A stretch of 64,000 bases of DNA from Clostridia bacterium (GTDB lineage Bacteria; Bacillota; Clostridia; Lachnospirales; Anaerotignaceae): the NCBI GenBank assembly GCA_022786605.1, contig JALFWW010000005.1, positions 26,167-90,166 on the forward strand. The letters are read 5' to 3'. Under the pieces are notes generated by a model. That model was given only the letters and a program-made list of their open reading frames with translations. It did not search any database and had not been told where the DNA came from. Positions 47,143 through 55,305 of the stretch are shown here, piece after piece; the first letter of the stretch is position 1, and each line of letters starts with the position of its first letter. Made by a program: the position numbers and the translations under genes.

Positions 47143-47298
47143 ATCCATTCTCCTTTCTGATGGCACATGATGTTTCTATCTCTCATCATAGGACATGGGG
47201 AAGAAAGATGCAATATTTCGGCAGGATTTTTGTTTTGTATTGTATTTTTTAGCATAAACATATAAAATGGAAAAGAAGTGCAGAAAAAGGAGGAGCCT

Positions 47299-48234
47299 AT
47301 GAAAAGCTATGCGGATGCCCATTGTGATACTGTGGTGAAAGCCATGGAAGCGGGAGAGAATATGCTGGAATTTTCAGGACAGCTGAATCTGGAAAAACTT
47401 GCTGCCTATGGACCGGCAGTGCAGATTTTTGCCATTTGGCTGGAACCGAGGTACTATCCCATTGCCATGCGTCAGACCATGAAATATCTGGACGATTATC
47501 TGGAACAGATGGAGCGGTACAAAGACCGTGTTGGCATGGTAAGGCAGTTTTCGGATATTCTGGAAAACAAAAAACAGGGAAAACTCTCTGCCATATTATC
47601 TCTGGAAGGCGGCGAAGCGCTGGAAGGAGAAATTGCTGCTCTGCGGATGTATCATCGTCTGGGTGTGAGACTCATGACCCTGACATGGAATCACAGAAAT
47701 GCGCTGGCAGATGGTGTGGCGGAAAGAGGTACCGGTGGGGGATTGACTACCTTTGGCAAAGCCGTTGTGAAAGAAATGGAGCGGCTGGGCATGATGGTGG
47801 ATGTATCCCATTTGACAGATGCCGGGTTTTACGATGTGGCAAAAATGGCAGAACAGCCTTTTGTGGCAAGTCATTCCAACGCACGGGCAATTTGTCCCCA
47901 TCCACGGAATCTGACAGACGAACAGCTGAAAATCATCGGTGAGATGGGTGGTTTTGTGGGGCTGAATTTTTATCCGCCTTTTGTTGCGGAGAAAAGCGCA
48001 GTGACACAGGATGATCTGCTGCGGCAGCTGACCTACATGCTGGACATGGCAGGTGAGGATGCTGTGGGGCTGGGCAGTGATTTTGACGGCATTGAGGTGA
48101 CGCCTACAGATCTGCGTGCGGTGGAAGATATGGCACTTTTTCTGGAACGGATGGAACAGGAGTTTGGCAGTCATCTGGCGGAAAAAATACGTGAGAAAAA
48201 TTTCCTGCGGGTGGCAGAAAGGGTATGGAAATAA
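47299..48234 (+). CDS. membrane dipeptidase (M19 family)
   Basis: The 311-residue protein resembles renal-dipeptidase-type zinc hydrolases: DAHCDT (His8 and Asp10) at the N-terminus, the bridging Glu in LSLEGGEAL, HLTD, HSNAR and GSDFDG. It hydrolyses dipeptides, often with a D-residue at the C-side. No signal peptide is seen, so it is probably cytoplasmic. AAAGGAGG precedes the ATG. Confidence 0.92.
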   Translation: MKSYADAHCDTVVKAMEAGENMLEFSGQLNLEKLAAYGPAVQIFAIWLEPRYYPIAMRQTMKYLDDYLEQMERYKDRVGMVRQFSDILENKKQGKLSAILSLEGGEALEGEIAALRMYHRLGVRLMTLTWNHRNALADGVAERGTGGGLTTFGKAVVKEMERLGMMVDVSHLTDAGFYDVAKMAEQPFVASHSNARAICPHPRNLTDEQLKIIGEMGGFVGLNFYPPFVAEKSAVTQDDLLRQLTYMLDMAGEDAVGLGSDFDGIEVTPTDLRAVEDMALFLERMEQEFGSHLAEKIREKNFLRVAERVWK

Positions 48235-48243
48235 GGAGGTAAC

Positions 48244-48756
48244 ATGAAACGGATTGTGATCAGCGTTGTGCTGCTTTTTGTCATTGCCGGATTGTTCCTT
48301 GTGAGCATCAACGGCGTCAGACCGCATCCTTATACAGAGGCGGAGCTGAAAGACAATTTTCTGGAACGAGTAGCGGATAAAGACTTCACAGTGACGGAAG
48401 ATTATGAAATTGCAGAGAAAAAGCATGCCAACAGTATGACATTTTTTATCAAAGACAAAGATGGGAAATACGCATGGGCAACTTATGTGATGACACCTTT
48501 GACGGAAAAATATAAATTGTATGATATTTATACTGCTCCCTTTGGAGGGTCATTCCCCTATACATATATGGTCAATGACGGCATTATGAAATATGATATG
48601 ACAGTGTCTTTATCTTCTGACGGGGAACCGCAGATCGAAGGCTCTGAAAAAGCACAGTCTGTACTGTCTTTGAAAATGCTGTCTATGAGTTTTGGTATTA
48701 TGGTAATTCTTGCGAATCTGGTGCTGAATGGTGCCAGAAAAAGCAAATTTGATTAA
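48244..48756 (+). CDS. uncharacterised two-TM protein
   Basis: The 170-residue protein has an N-terminal membrane segment (about 4-22), an extracytoplasmic domain of about 110 residues and a C-terminal membrane segment (about 143-161) with a short basic tail. I recognise no family. It begins 9 nt after the dipeptidase with AAGGAGG, so the two are co-transcribed, and ends 23 nt before the aminotransferase. Confidence 0.75.
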   Translation: MKRIVISVVLLFVIAGLFLVSINGVRPHPYTEAELKDNFLERVADKDFTVTEDYEIAEKKHANSMTFFIKDKDGKYAWATYVMTPLTEKYKLYDIYTAPFGGSFPYTYMVNDGIMKYDMTVSLSSDGEPQIEGSEKAQSVLSLKMLSMSFGIMVILANLVLNGARKSKFD

Positions 48757-48779
48757 ACAAAAGAAGTGAGGTAAGAGAG

Positions 48780-49976
48780 ATGGAAGTATCTAAAAGAGCA
48801 CAGAGCATCAAAGCATCCAGCACCCTGGCAATCTCCGCAAAAGCGGCAGAGCTGAAAGCACAGGGCAAAGATATGGTTACATTTGGCGTAGGGGAACCTG
48901 ATTTTGACACCCCTGCACACATCAGAGAAGCGGCGAAAAAAGCCATCGACGAAGGCAAAACAAGATATACACCTGCGGCAGGTACTCCCGCACTGCGGAA
49001 ATCTGTTTGCGACAAGCTGAAAAAAGACAATGGTTTGGACTATGAACCGGCTCAGGTTGTCATCAGCAATGGTGCAAAACACTCCCTCATGAACGCATTT
49101 ATGGCAATTTTGAACGAAGGCGATGAAGTTATCATTCCCGCGCCTTTCTGGCTGAGCTATGCGGAAATGGTGAAAATTGCCGGCGGCGTGCCTGTGGTGG
49201 TACACACAAAGAAAGAAAACAACTTCATGCTGACAAAAGAAGAACTGGAAGGCGCTTACACAGCCAAAACAAAAGCGCTGATCCTCACCAGTCCTTCCAA
49301 CCCCACTGGTATGATTTCTTCTCTGGAAGATTTGCAGATGGTGGCAGACTTTGCGGTAGCTCATGATGTTTTCGTCATTTCCGATGAAATCTATGAAAAA
49401 CTCATTTATGATGAAGGCAAGAAACATATCAGCATCGCTTCTCTGGGCAAAGAAATTTATGACAGAACCATTGTCATCAATGGTGTTTCCAAAAGCTATG
49501 CCATGACAGGCTGGAGAATCGGTTTCGCGGCTGCGCCTCTGGAAGTGGCAAAACTTATGGCTTCTTTGCAGTCTCACATGGCTTCCAACCCCAACTCCAT
49601 CGCACAGGAAGCAACACTGGCGGCGCTGGAAGGTCCTCAGGACTGTGTAACAGAAATGTGCAAAGAATTCAAGAAAAGAAGAGATTACATCTACGAAAGA
49701 GAAGAAGCCATTCCTATGATTTCCGCACTGAAACCGGAAGGCGCATTCTATCTGTTTGTGGATGTATCCGGTACTTATGGGAAAAGCTATGAAGGCAAGG
49801 AAATCCACTCTGCGGCAGATTTCGCTGCAATTCTCATTGCGGAAAAATATGTGGCAGTGGTACCTTGCGCAGACTTTGGTATGCCTGATTATATCCGTCT
49901 GTCCTACGCAACAGATATGGAACAGATCAAAAAAGGCATGGACCGCATCGAAGAAATGGTAAAAGCACTGGCATAA
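48780..49976 (+). CDS. class I aspartate aminotransferase
   Basis: The 398-residue PLP enzyme has the lysine Lys238 in SKSYAMTGWRIG, the LTSPSNPTGM motif, SDEIYEKLIYD with the PLP-binding aspartate, and the C-terminal substrate arginine in YIRLSYA. It resembles Bacillus AspB-type aminotransferases. Substrate range may include other amino acids. Confidence 0.92.
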   Translation: MEVSKRAQSIKASSTLAISAKAAELKAQGKDMVTFGVGEPDFDTPAHIREAAKKAIDEGKTRYTPAAGTPALRKSVCDKLKKDNGLDYEPAQVVISNGAKHSLMNAFMAILNEGDEVIIPAPFWLSYAEMVKIAGGVPVVVHTKKENNFMLTKEELEGAYTAKTKALILTSPSNPTGMISSLEDLQMVADFAVAHDVFVISDEIYEKLIYDEGKKHISIASLGKEIYDRTIVINGVSKSYAMTGWRIGFAAAPLEVAKLMASLQSHMASNPNSIAQEATLAALEGPQDCVTEMCKEFKKRRDYIYEREEAIPMISALKPEGAFYLFVDVSGTYGKSYEGKEIHSAADFAAILIAEKYVAVVPCADFGMPDYIRLSYATDMEQIKKGMDRIEEMVKALA

Positions 49977-49996
49977 ATCCATAAGGAGATGGCAAT

Positions 49997-50527
49997 ATGA
50001 GCTATGAAGTGTTGGAAAGCAAACTGACTTATGAAGGCAAGATTGTGAAAGTAACAGTGGATAAGCTGCAGATGCCTGACGGAAAAGCGGCTTACCGTGA
50101 AACTGTCATCCGTGGCAAAAACGCGGCTACGGCATTGGCAGTGGATGAGGAAGGCAAAATCATTTTTGTAAGACAGTATCGTCATGCTTTCAAGGAAATG
50201 CTGCTGGAAATCCCCGCAGGGGTGCTGGAAGAAGGGGAAGAACCCAGCGAAGGCATCAAACGGGAACTGGCAGAAGAAACAGGCAATCTGGCAGGAAACA
50301 TGGAGTACATCTGTGAACTGTATCCAACAGTAGGGTACTGCACAGAAAAGATTTTCCTGTATTTTGCTTCTGATCTGACACCTTGTCCCTGTTGTTTCGA
50401 TGAGGATGAGTTCATTGAAGTGGAACGGTACACGCCGGAAGAAGCTTTGGAAATGATCTACAAAGGGGAAATCAAGGACGCAAAGACCGTTGCGGCAATT
50501 TTTGCGTACATGACCAGACATAAATAA
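49997..50527 (+). CDS. nudF: NUDIX hydrolase, ADP-ribose pyrophosphatase type
   Basis: The 176-residue protein has a full Nudix box GVLEEGEEPSEGIKRELAEE followed by TG (about 75-97), preceded by FVRQYRHAF as in NudF-type ADP-ribose pyrophosphatases. In Bacillus nudF lies close to spoIIM and xerD, and the same order is kept here. AAGGAG precedes the ATG. Confidence 0.92.
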   Translation: MSYEVLESKLTYEGKIVKVTVDKLQMPDGKAAYRETVIRGKNAATALAVDEEGKIIFVRQYRHAFKEMLLEIPAGVLEEGEEPSEGIKRELAEETGNLAGNMEYICELYPTVGYCTEKIFLYFASDLTPCPCCFDEDEFIEVERYTPEEALEMIYKGEIKDAKTVAAIFAYMTRHK

Positions 50528-50580
50528 AAAAGACGAGCCATAACCTTGTAACAGGAGATAAAATGTGATGAGGTGAGGCT

Positions 50581-51177
50581 ATGTATCCAAAAAAGAAAAC
50601 ACCGGCAGAAAGAGGGCAAATGATTTTTATGATTGTTTGCCTTTCTTTTTTGTTGGGGACAGTTGGTGGTGCGGTGGCTGCCAATTTGGCAGGTCGGAGC
50701 GGCGAAGAAACGCTGGTGCGGTTTTTGCAGGAGCATTTGACGGCGGGAGGAGATTCTTCTTTCTGGTTTACCTTCTGGAAATACATGAAGTATGACTTGC
50801 TCATCTGGGCAGGGGGATGGCTTTCCATGGGGGTATTCATTTCTGGGTGTGTCTGTCTGTTTCGTGGGATTTCTCTGGGGTTTACGGCAGCGATGCTCAT
50901 GGCGAGCTATGGCGGCAAAGGGGTGTGGTTGACCATATTGGGGATTTTACCGCAGAATCTGCTGTTGATTCCGGCTTATGTTGCTATGACAACGGTAGCG
51001 GTGTATTACCTTTTTGCGTGGGGCGAAGAAGGCACTAGAAAGAGTGCCAGCAAACGAGAAAAACGGCGGCGGCAGACAGAATACTGCATATTATTGGCGG
51101 CATCCATTTTGCCTATTGTGGTGGCAAGTGGAGTGGAAGTAGGTCTGATTCCGGCTTTTATGGCGTATTTAACCTAA
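50581..51177 (+). CDS. spoIIM: stage II sporulation protein M
   Basis: SpoIIM is part of the DMP peptidoglycan-degrading complex that drives engulfment of the forespore. The 198-residue protein has about five membrane segments and the SpoIIM (DUF95) layout: FFLGTVGGAVAANL-like N-terminal segment, FISGCVCLFRGISLGFT, and a C-terminal segment ending AYL. GAGGTGAG precedes the ATG. It supports a spore-forming host. Confidence 0.9.
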   Translation: MYPKKKTPAERGQMIFMIVCLSFLLGTVGGAVAANLAGRSGEETLVRFLQEHLTAGGDSSFWFTFWKYMKYDLLIWAGGWLSMGVFISGCVCLFRGISLGFTAAMLMASYGGKGVWLTILGILPQNLLLIPAYVAMTTVAVYYLFAWGEEGTRKSASKREKRRRQTEYCILLAASILPIVVASGVEVGLIPAFMAYLT

Positions 51178-51229
51178 AAATCATGGCGAAAAAAGGTCAG
51201 AATGGCGAATTTTACATTATACGTGGAAA

Positions 51230-51281
51230 ATTATGAAAAAAATGTCGACAATTATGAAAAAAGTATTTATAATTTATGAAA
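51230..51281. repeat. three phased direct repeats upstream of xerD
   Basis: TTATGAAA occurs at 51231, 51252 and 51274, spaced 21 and 22 bp, two helical turns. The first two share the longer ATTATGAAAAAA. Between the first two lies the palindrome TGTCGACA (51243-51250), close to the Spo0A box TGTCGAA on both strands. TATAAT-like sequence overlaps the third. A binding array for a regulator is inferred. Confidence 0.5.
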
Positions 51282-51310
51282 GACTATGTCTTTTTTGATT
51301 TGAAGGGGTT

Positions 51311-52201
51311 ATGAATATGGAAGAAAATCTGGCTGCTTTTCGCATGTACCTGCAAAATGTGAAAAAGTCCTCTGAAAATACCATATTGTCGTATTTACGG
51401 GATCTGCGGGGATTCTGCGGTTTTATGGAAGGCTTGGGCGTAAATGAGGTTTCCAAAATCAACCGCACCAATATTATGGCATATGTGTATGAATTACAAA
51501 ATCAACATAAGGCATCTACCACTATTTTCCGAAATTTAGCGTCTATCCGTGCGTTTTTTTATTTCCTTATGGGACAGGGTGTTGTGAAGGAAAACCCTGC
51601 TGTGGATCTGGAACTGCCTAGAGAAGAACGGAAAGTGCCAAAGATTATGACTTTGGAGCAGGTGGAAAAGCTGTTGGAACAGCCCAAGACCAGTGATGCC
51701 AAAGGTCTGCGGGACAAAGCTATGCTGGAAGTCCTTTATGCCACAGGCATTCGTGTATCGGAGCTGGTTTCTCTGCAAGTGGAAGATGTGAATCTGCCTT
51801 TTGAATATATCCGTTGTACCACCGGCAGCAAAAGCCGTATGATTCCCATTGGTACAAAAGCCAAAGAAGCCCTTTGGGAATATCTGAAAAAAGGGCGGGT
51901 ACAGCTCATACATAACCCGGAAGAAACGGTATTGTTTTTGAACTATGGCGGTAAAAAAATGACCAGACAGGGTTTCTGGAAGATTGTCAAAAATTACGCG
52001 GAAGAAGCGGGAATTCCCGGAGAGATTACACCGCACATCCTGCGTCATTCCTTTGCGGTACATCTGCTGGAAAATGGGGCAGACCTGCGTTCTGTACAGG
52101 AGATGCTGGGACATTCCGACATTTCCACAACCCAGATTTATACAAAACTGAACAATACAAAAATCAAAAGCGTATATGCGAAAGCCCATCCGCGGGCGTG
52201 A
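51311..52201 (+). CDS. xerD: tyrosine recombinase XerD
   Basis: XerD resolves chromosome dimers at dif. The 296-residue protein has the N-terminal SAM-like domain and catalytic domain with Arg148 (ATGIRVSEL), HILRHSFA, LGHSDISTTQIYT and nucleophile Tyr277. Two Met codons lie close to AAGGGG; 51311 is reported and 51317 is equally possible. It follows spoIIM after 134 nt without the fur gene found between them in Bacillus. Confidence 0.93.
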   Translation: MNMEENLAAFRMYLQNVKKSSENTILSYLRDLRGFCGFMEGLGVNEVSKINRTNIMAYVYELQNQHKASTTIFRNLASIRAFFYFLMGQGVVKENPAVDLELPREERKVPKIMTLEQVEKLLEQPKTSDAKGLRDKAMLEVLYATGIRVSELVSLQVEDVNLPFEYIRCTTGSKSRMIPIGTKAKEALWEYLKKGRVQLIHNPEETVLFLNYGGKKMTRQGFWKIVKNYAEEAGIPGEITPHILRHSFAVHLLENGADLRSVQEMLGHSDISTTQIYTKLNNTKIKSVYAKAHPRA

Positions 52202-52212
52202 GAACATAAAAA

Positions 52213-52265
52213 CGAAAGCTGAAATCCTTTGTACTGCAAAGATTTCAGCTTTTTTGGTTTCTGTG
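52213..52265. repeat. dispersed terminator-like hairpin, copy 4
   Basis: CGAAAGCTGAAATCCTTTG pairs with CAAAGATTTCAGCTTTT; the tail TTGGTTTCTGTGC is degenerate. It lies 11 nt after the xerD stop, between convergent genes, and has a good T-run for rightward termination. Confidence 0.65.
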
Positions 52266-52344
52266 CAAAAAAAGAGAGGATTTTGAAAACCCTCTCTTAT
52301 GTGTTGCGCATCTATATCAAATTTGATATATACTTGCAGATCTT

Positions 52345-52923
52345 TTAGATCTCAATCTTTGCCCCCATAAGTTTCGCGAATTCAGCAACGATAGCAGCGT
52401 CGCCGGGCCATGCGGGTGCGGTAACCAGATTGCCGTCTACAACTGCTTTATCAGCGTCTACAGCTACATATTCGCCGCCTGCCAATGTGATGTCAGGACC
52501 AACAGCGGGATAAGCAGTTGCTTTTTTACCTTTGAGTACGTTGGCTGCAGTCAAGATCTGAGGACCATGGCAGATTGCAGCAACTGGTTTATTTGCAGCG
52601 AAGAATTCCTGTACAATTTCAATTACTCTGGGTGTCAATCTCAGGTATTCGGGAGAGCGTCCGCCGGTGATGAATAAGCCAGCATAATCAGCTGTGTCAA
52701 CAGCGTCGAAATCTGCTGTCAAAGCGAAGTTATGACCTCTTTTTTCGGAGTATGTCTGTTCTCCTTCGAAGTCATGGATTGCGGTACGGATAATGTCACC
52801 TGCTTTTTTTTCGGGGCAAACTACATCAACCTGATAACCCAGAACCTGCAGAGCCTGAAAAGGTACCATGGTTTCATAATCTTCCGTAAAATCTCCAGCC
52901 AACATTAAAACTTTTTTTCCCAT
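52345..52923 (-). CDS. DJ-1/PfpI family protein
   Basis: The 192-residue protein has the nucleophile elbow [10 protein letters not shown] with Cys118 followed by His119, the usual charged residue near the N-terminus (Glu14 region) and the [10 protein letters not shown] motif typical of PfpI/YhbO types. Members act as deglycases, hydratases or stress proteins. AGGAGG precedes the ATG. It is monocistronic and divergent from yjdF. Confidence 0.92.
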   Translation of the reverse strand: MGKKVLMLAGDFTEDYETMVPFQALQVLGYQVDVVCPEKKAGDIIRTAIHDFEGEQTYSEKRGHNFALTADFDAVDTADYAGLFITGGRSPEYLRLTPRVIEIVQEFFAANKPVAAICHGPQILTAANVLKGKKATAYPAVGPDITLAGGEYVAVDADKAVVDGNLVTAPAWPGDAAIVAEFAKLMGAKIEI

Positions 52924-53101
52924 TGTAATCTCCTCCTTTGCTGCCCGAAGGGCACATATATTTCTATGTGAATATATGTTATGTATTTCTGTAAATACAT
53001 TATAAACCTATTGTAGAAAAAAGGCAAGAGTTTGATGAAAAATTCACAAAAAAACACTGTATACCAAAAAGATACAGAATGTTATCAGACAAGATGATAC
53101 A

Positions 53102-53130
53102 TTGACAGCAGGAAGAAAAAAGCATACTAT
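53102..53130 (+). promoter_or_regulatory. promoter of the yjdF-ispF unit
   Basis: TTGACA (53102-53107), 17 bp and TACTAT (53125-53130). Confidence 0.75.
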
Positions 53131-53144
53131 GGTCTTGCAGAGAT

Positions 53145-53242
53145 AAAAACACGATCCGGTTGGTAGTCCGGATGCGGCAAAAGCCGTCAGTAACCTGCCT
53201 CCTTGGTTGTCCCTTCTTTGTGCAGTAAAATAGAAAAGGAGG
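53145..53242 (+). promoter_or_regulatory. yjdF-type riboswitch
   Basis: The leader contains ATCCGGTTGGTAGTCCGGAT, with CCGG arms, then GCGGCAAAAGCC, GTCAGTAACCTGCCTCC and TTGGTTG. These resemble the conserved elements of the yjdF motif, an RNA reported to bind azaaromatic compounds. The gene downstream is yjdF itself, which is the usual partner. The control is probably at translation, since no terminator is visible and AAAAGGAGG follows directly. A covariance search was not run. Confidence 0.72.
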
Positions 53243-53249
53243 AATGACC

Positions 53250-53672
53250 ATGGAAAAGGTCAAAGTGACAATGACCGTATTTTTTGAGGAACCTTTCTGG
53301 ATCGGTATTTACGAGCGGGAGGATGGAGAAAGCTATCAGGCGGCAAAGATACTTTTTGGTGCGGAACCGAAGGGGCTGGAAGTGCAGGAATATCTGCTGA
53401 AAAATGTGTATCGACTTTCTTTTGGTATAGGTGAAAAAAGTCAGATATCTGACAAGCAGACCCACAAGAATCCCAAACGGATGCAGCGGGAAATCCGTAA
53501 GCAGACAAGAGAAAAGGGAACAGGCACCCGTGCTCAGCAAGCCATACAGGCGCAGCGAGAGGAGAGAAAAATCCAAAAGCGCATCATCCGAAAGGAAGAT
53601 AAGCTGGCGGAGGAAAAAGAACGGTTTTTGCGGAAACAACAGAAGAAGCGAGAAAAACATCGTGGACACTAA
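53250..53672 (+). CDS. yjdF: YjdF family protein (DUF2992)
   Basis: The 140-residue protein has an N-terminal domain with VKVTMTVFFEEPFWIG and a very basic, helical C-terminal third rich in Lys, Arg and Gln (about 80-140), which fits DUF2992. Function unknown. The ATG at 53250 is 7 nt from AAAGGAGG; an ATG at 53244 is too close. It lies 15 nt before ispF. Confidence 0.88.
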   Translation: MEKVKVTMTVFFEEPFWIGIYEREDGESYQAAKILFGAEPKGLEVQEYLLKNVYRLSFGIGEKSQISDKQTHKNPKRMQREIRKQTREKGTGTRAQQAIQAQREERKIQKRIIRKEDKLAEEKERFLRKQQKKREKHRGH

Positions 53673-53687
53673 AAGGAGAAATGAAAG

Positions 53688-54164
53688 ATGAGAATTGGTT
53701 CAGGATATGACGTACATAAACTGGTGGAAAACAGAGACCTGATTTTGGGTGGTGTCAACATTCCTTATGAAAAAGGATTGTTGGGACATTCTGACGCGGA
53801 TGTGCTGCTTCATGCTATTATGGATGCCCTGCTGGGAGCGGCTGCACTGGGAGATATTGGCGGACATTTTCCCGATACAGACCCGGCGTACAAGGGCGCG
53901 GACAGCAAAAAATTATTATCCTGTGTTTGGGACTTGATTTCCCAGAAAGAATATTGTATAATGAACATCGACGCAACAGTAACTGCACAGCGTCCAAAGT
54001 TGAAACCTTATATTCCTGAGATGCGGAAGAATATCGCTGAGATTCTCCACATAGATATAGATCAGGTCAATGTAAAGGCAACAACGGAGGAAGGGCTGGG
54101 ATTTACTGGCGCGGGAGAAGGCATTGCCGCTTCGGCTGTATGTCTTCTGGAAAAAACGAAATAA
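53688..54164 (+). CDS. ispF: 2-C-methyl-D-erythritol 2,4-cyclodiphosphate synthase
   Basis: IspF closes the cyclodiphosphate ring in the MEP isoprenoid pathway. The 158-residue protein has the zinc site Asp8/His10 (GSGYDVHKL), [20 protein letters not shown] and [17 protein letters not shown] precedes the ATG. ispD is not adjacent, and the gene rides on the yjdF transcript. Confidence 0.97.
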   Translation: MRIGSGYDVHKLVENRDLILGGVNIPYEKGLLGHSDADVLLHAIMDALLGAAALGDIGGHFPDTDPAYKGADSKKLLSCVWDLISQKEYCIMNIDATVTAQRPKLKPYIPEMRKNIAEILHIDIDQVNVKATTEEGLGFTGAGEGIAASAVCLLEKTK

Positions 54165-54169
54165 GCCAA

Positions 54170-54516
54170 AAGTGATGATGGAAAAGAGTAGTCCTTTTAT
54201 CACCTGCCAGAGAATAACGGTCGTGGTGAAAGGCGATGAAATTTGAGTTTCCAGGGAACTGGGAGTTTGAATGGCACCGTCTTAAGATACATGGGTGAGA
54301 GCCGTTTACAGAATGAGGAGGATGAAGTGCGTTCCTGAACTGAACAGGCGAACCATTTTTATTTGCAGTAGCCTGATTCCGATGACAACGTTACAGTCAA
54401 TAAAGTGAGGCGGTATCTTTTTTCTGCGGAAAAACAGACCGTCTAAGTAAAGTGGAACCACGGAGTATAACAGCTTCGTCTTTACAGTGTTTGTAAAGAC
54501 GGGGCTTTTTCTTTTT
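54170..54516 (+). promoter_or_regulatory. T-box leader of cysE-cysS
   Basis: The T-box itself is TGGAACCACGG at 54453-54463. It is followed by a terminator CGTCTTTAC / GTAAAGACG (54477-54501) and a T-rich tail. Stem I is recognised by AGTA (54187), the AG-bulge AGAGAA and the distal-loop GGTGAAAGG (54224-54232). The downstream genes predict a Cys leader with specifier TGC, but I cannot place TGC in the usual loop. The only TGC in the 3' side is at 54328-54330. The specifier is therefore unassigned. Confidence 0.85.
54477..54516 (+). terminator. T-box terminator before cysE
   Basis: CGTCTTTAC and GTAAAGACG form a perfect 9-bp stem with a 7-nt loop, followed by GGGC, then T5CT5. Confidence 0.85.
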
Positions 54517-54606
54517 GGGGAAACAGAGAAGAAAAGCGCAGGAACACCTTATTTCGTGCTGTAATATCATAAAAAAGAATATCAGTATCGAGAGGAGAAA
54601 CCGAAC

Positions 54607-55194
54607 ATGAACACAAGAGAACTCAAAGCTAGAATTGAAGAAATGATTGATGTCATTAAGGAAAAAGATCCTGCCATCAGAAGCAACATCGAAGTGATTC
54701 TCTACCCCAGTTTCTGGGCAGTGATCAACCACAGAATCGCCCACAGTTTCTATAAAAAGAAACACTTTTTCATTGCCAGAGCCATTTCTCAGATTTCCAG
54801 AGGACTGACAGGCATTGAAATCCATCCCGGCGCACAGATCGGCAAACGCTTCTTCATTGACCACGGTATGGGCGTTGTCATTGGGGAAACAGCGGAAATC
54901 GGTGACAATGTTATGCTGTACCACGGTGTAACACTGGGTGGTACCGGTAAAGACAAGATCAAACGCCATCCTACCGTTGGGGATAATGTATTGATTGGTG
55001 CGGAAACCATTGTATTAGGCCCCATCAACATTGGCTCTAACACGAAAATTGGCGCAGGTTCCGTTGTACTGGAAGATATTCCCGCTAACGTAACGGCTGT
55101 TGGTTCTCCTACAAAGATCGTGAGAAAAGACGGAATGCGCATCAAACCCACAGACCCTTCTGAATTTACAAAGGCGAAAAAACATGCCGTTTGA
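54607..55194 (+). CDS. cysE: serine O-acetyltransferase
   Basis: CysE makes O-acetylserine for cysteine synthesis. The 195-residue protein has the N-terminal helical domain and a left-handed beta-helix of hexapeptide repeats with [22 protein letters not shown] (given in part) and catalytic His-Asp. It is the short (EpsC-like) form. GAGAGGAG precedes the ATG. The T-box leader upstream suggests control by uncharged tRNA-Cys. Confidence 0.96.
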   Translation: MNTRELKARIEEMIDVIKEKDPAIRSNIEVILYPSFWAVINHRIAHSFYKKKHFFIARAISQISRGLTGIEIHPGAQIGKRFFIDHGMGVVIGETAEIGDNVMLYHGVTLGGTGKDKIKRHPTVGDNVLIGAETIVLGPINIGSNTKIGAGSVVLEDIPANVTAVGSPTKIVRKDGMRIKPTDPSEFTKAKKHAV

Positions 55195-55305
55195 GAAACA
55201 GAAAAGAAAACGGGAGGAATTGCGGAAAATATGCTTGCACAGCCCGTTTTTGTGATATAATGTAACTTAGAAAAATATGGTTCAAAAAAGGAAGGATGAA
55301 CGACC

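Noticed and set aside
51311..52201. xerD as a phage integrase marking an island
   Set aside because: The length, motifs and position next to nudF-spoIIM match chromosomal XerD, and no phage genes are nearby.
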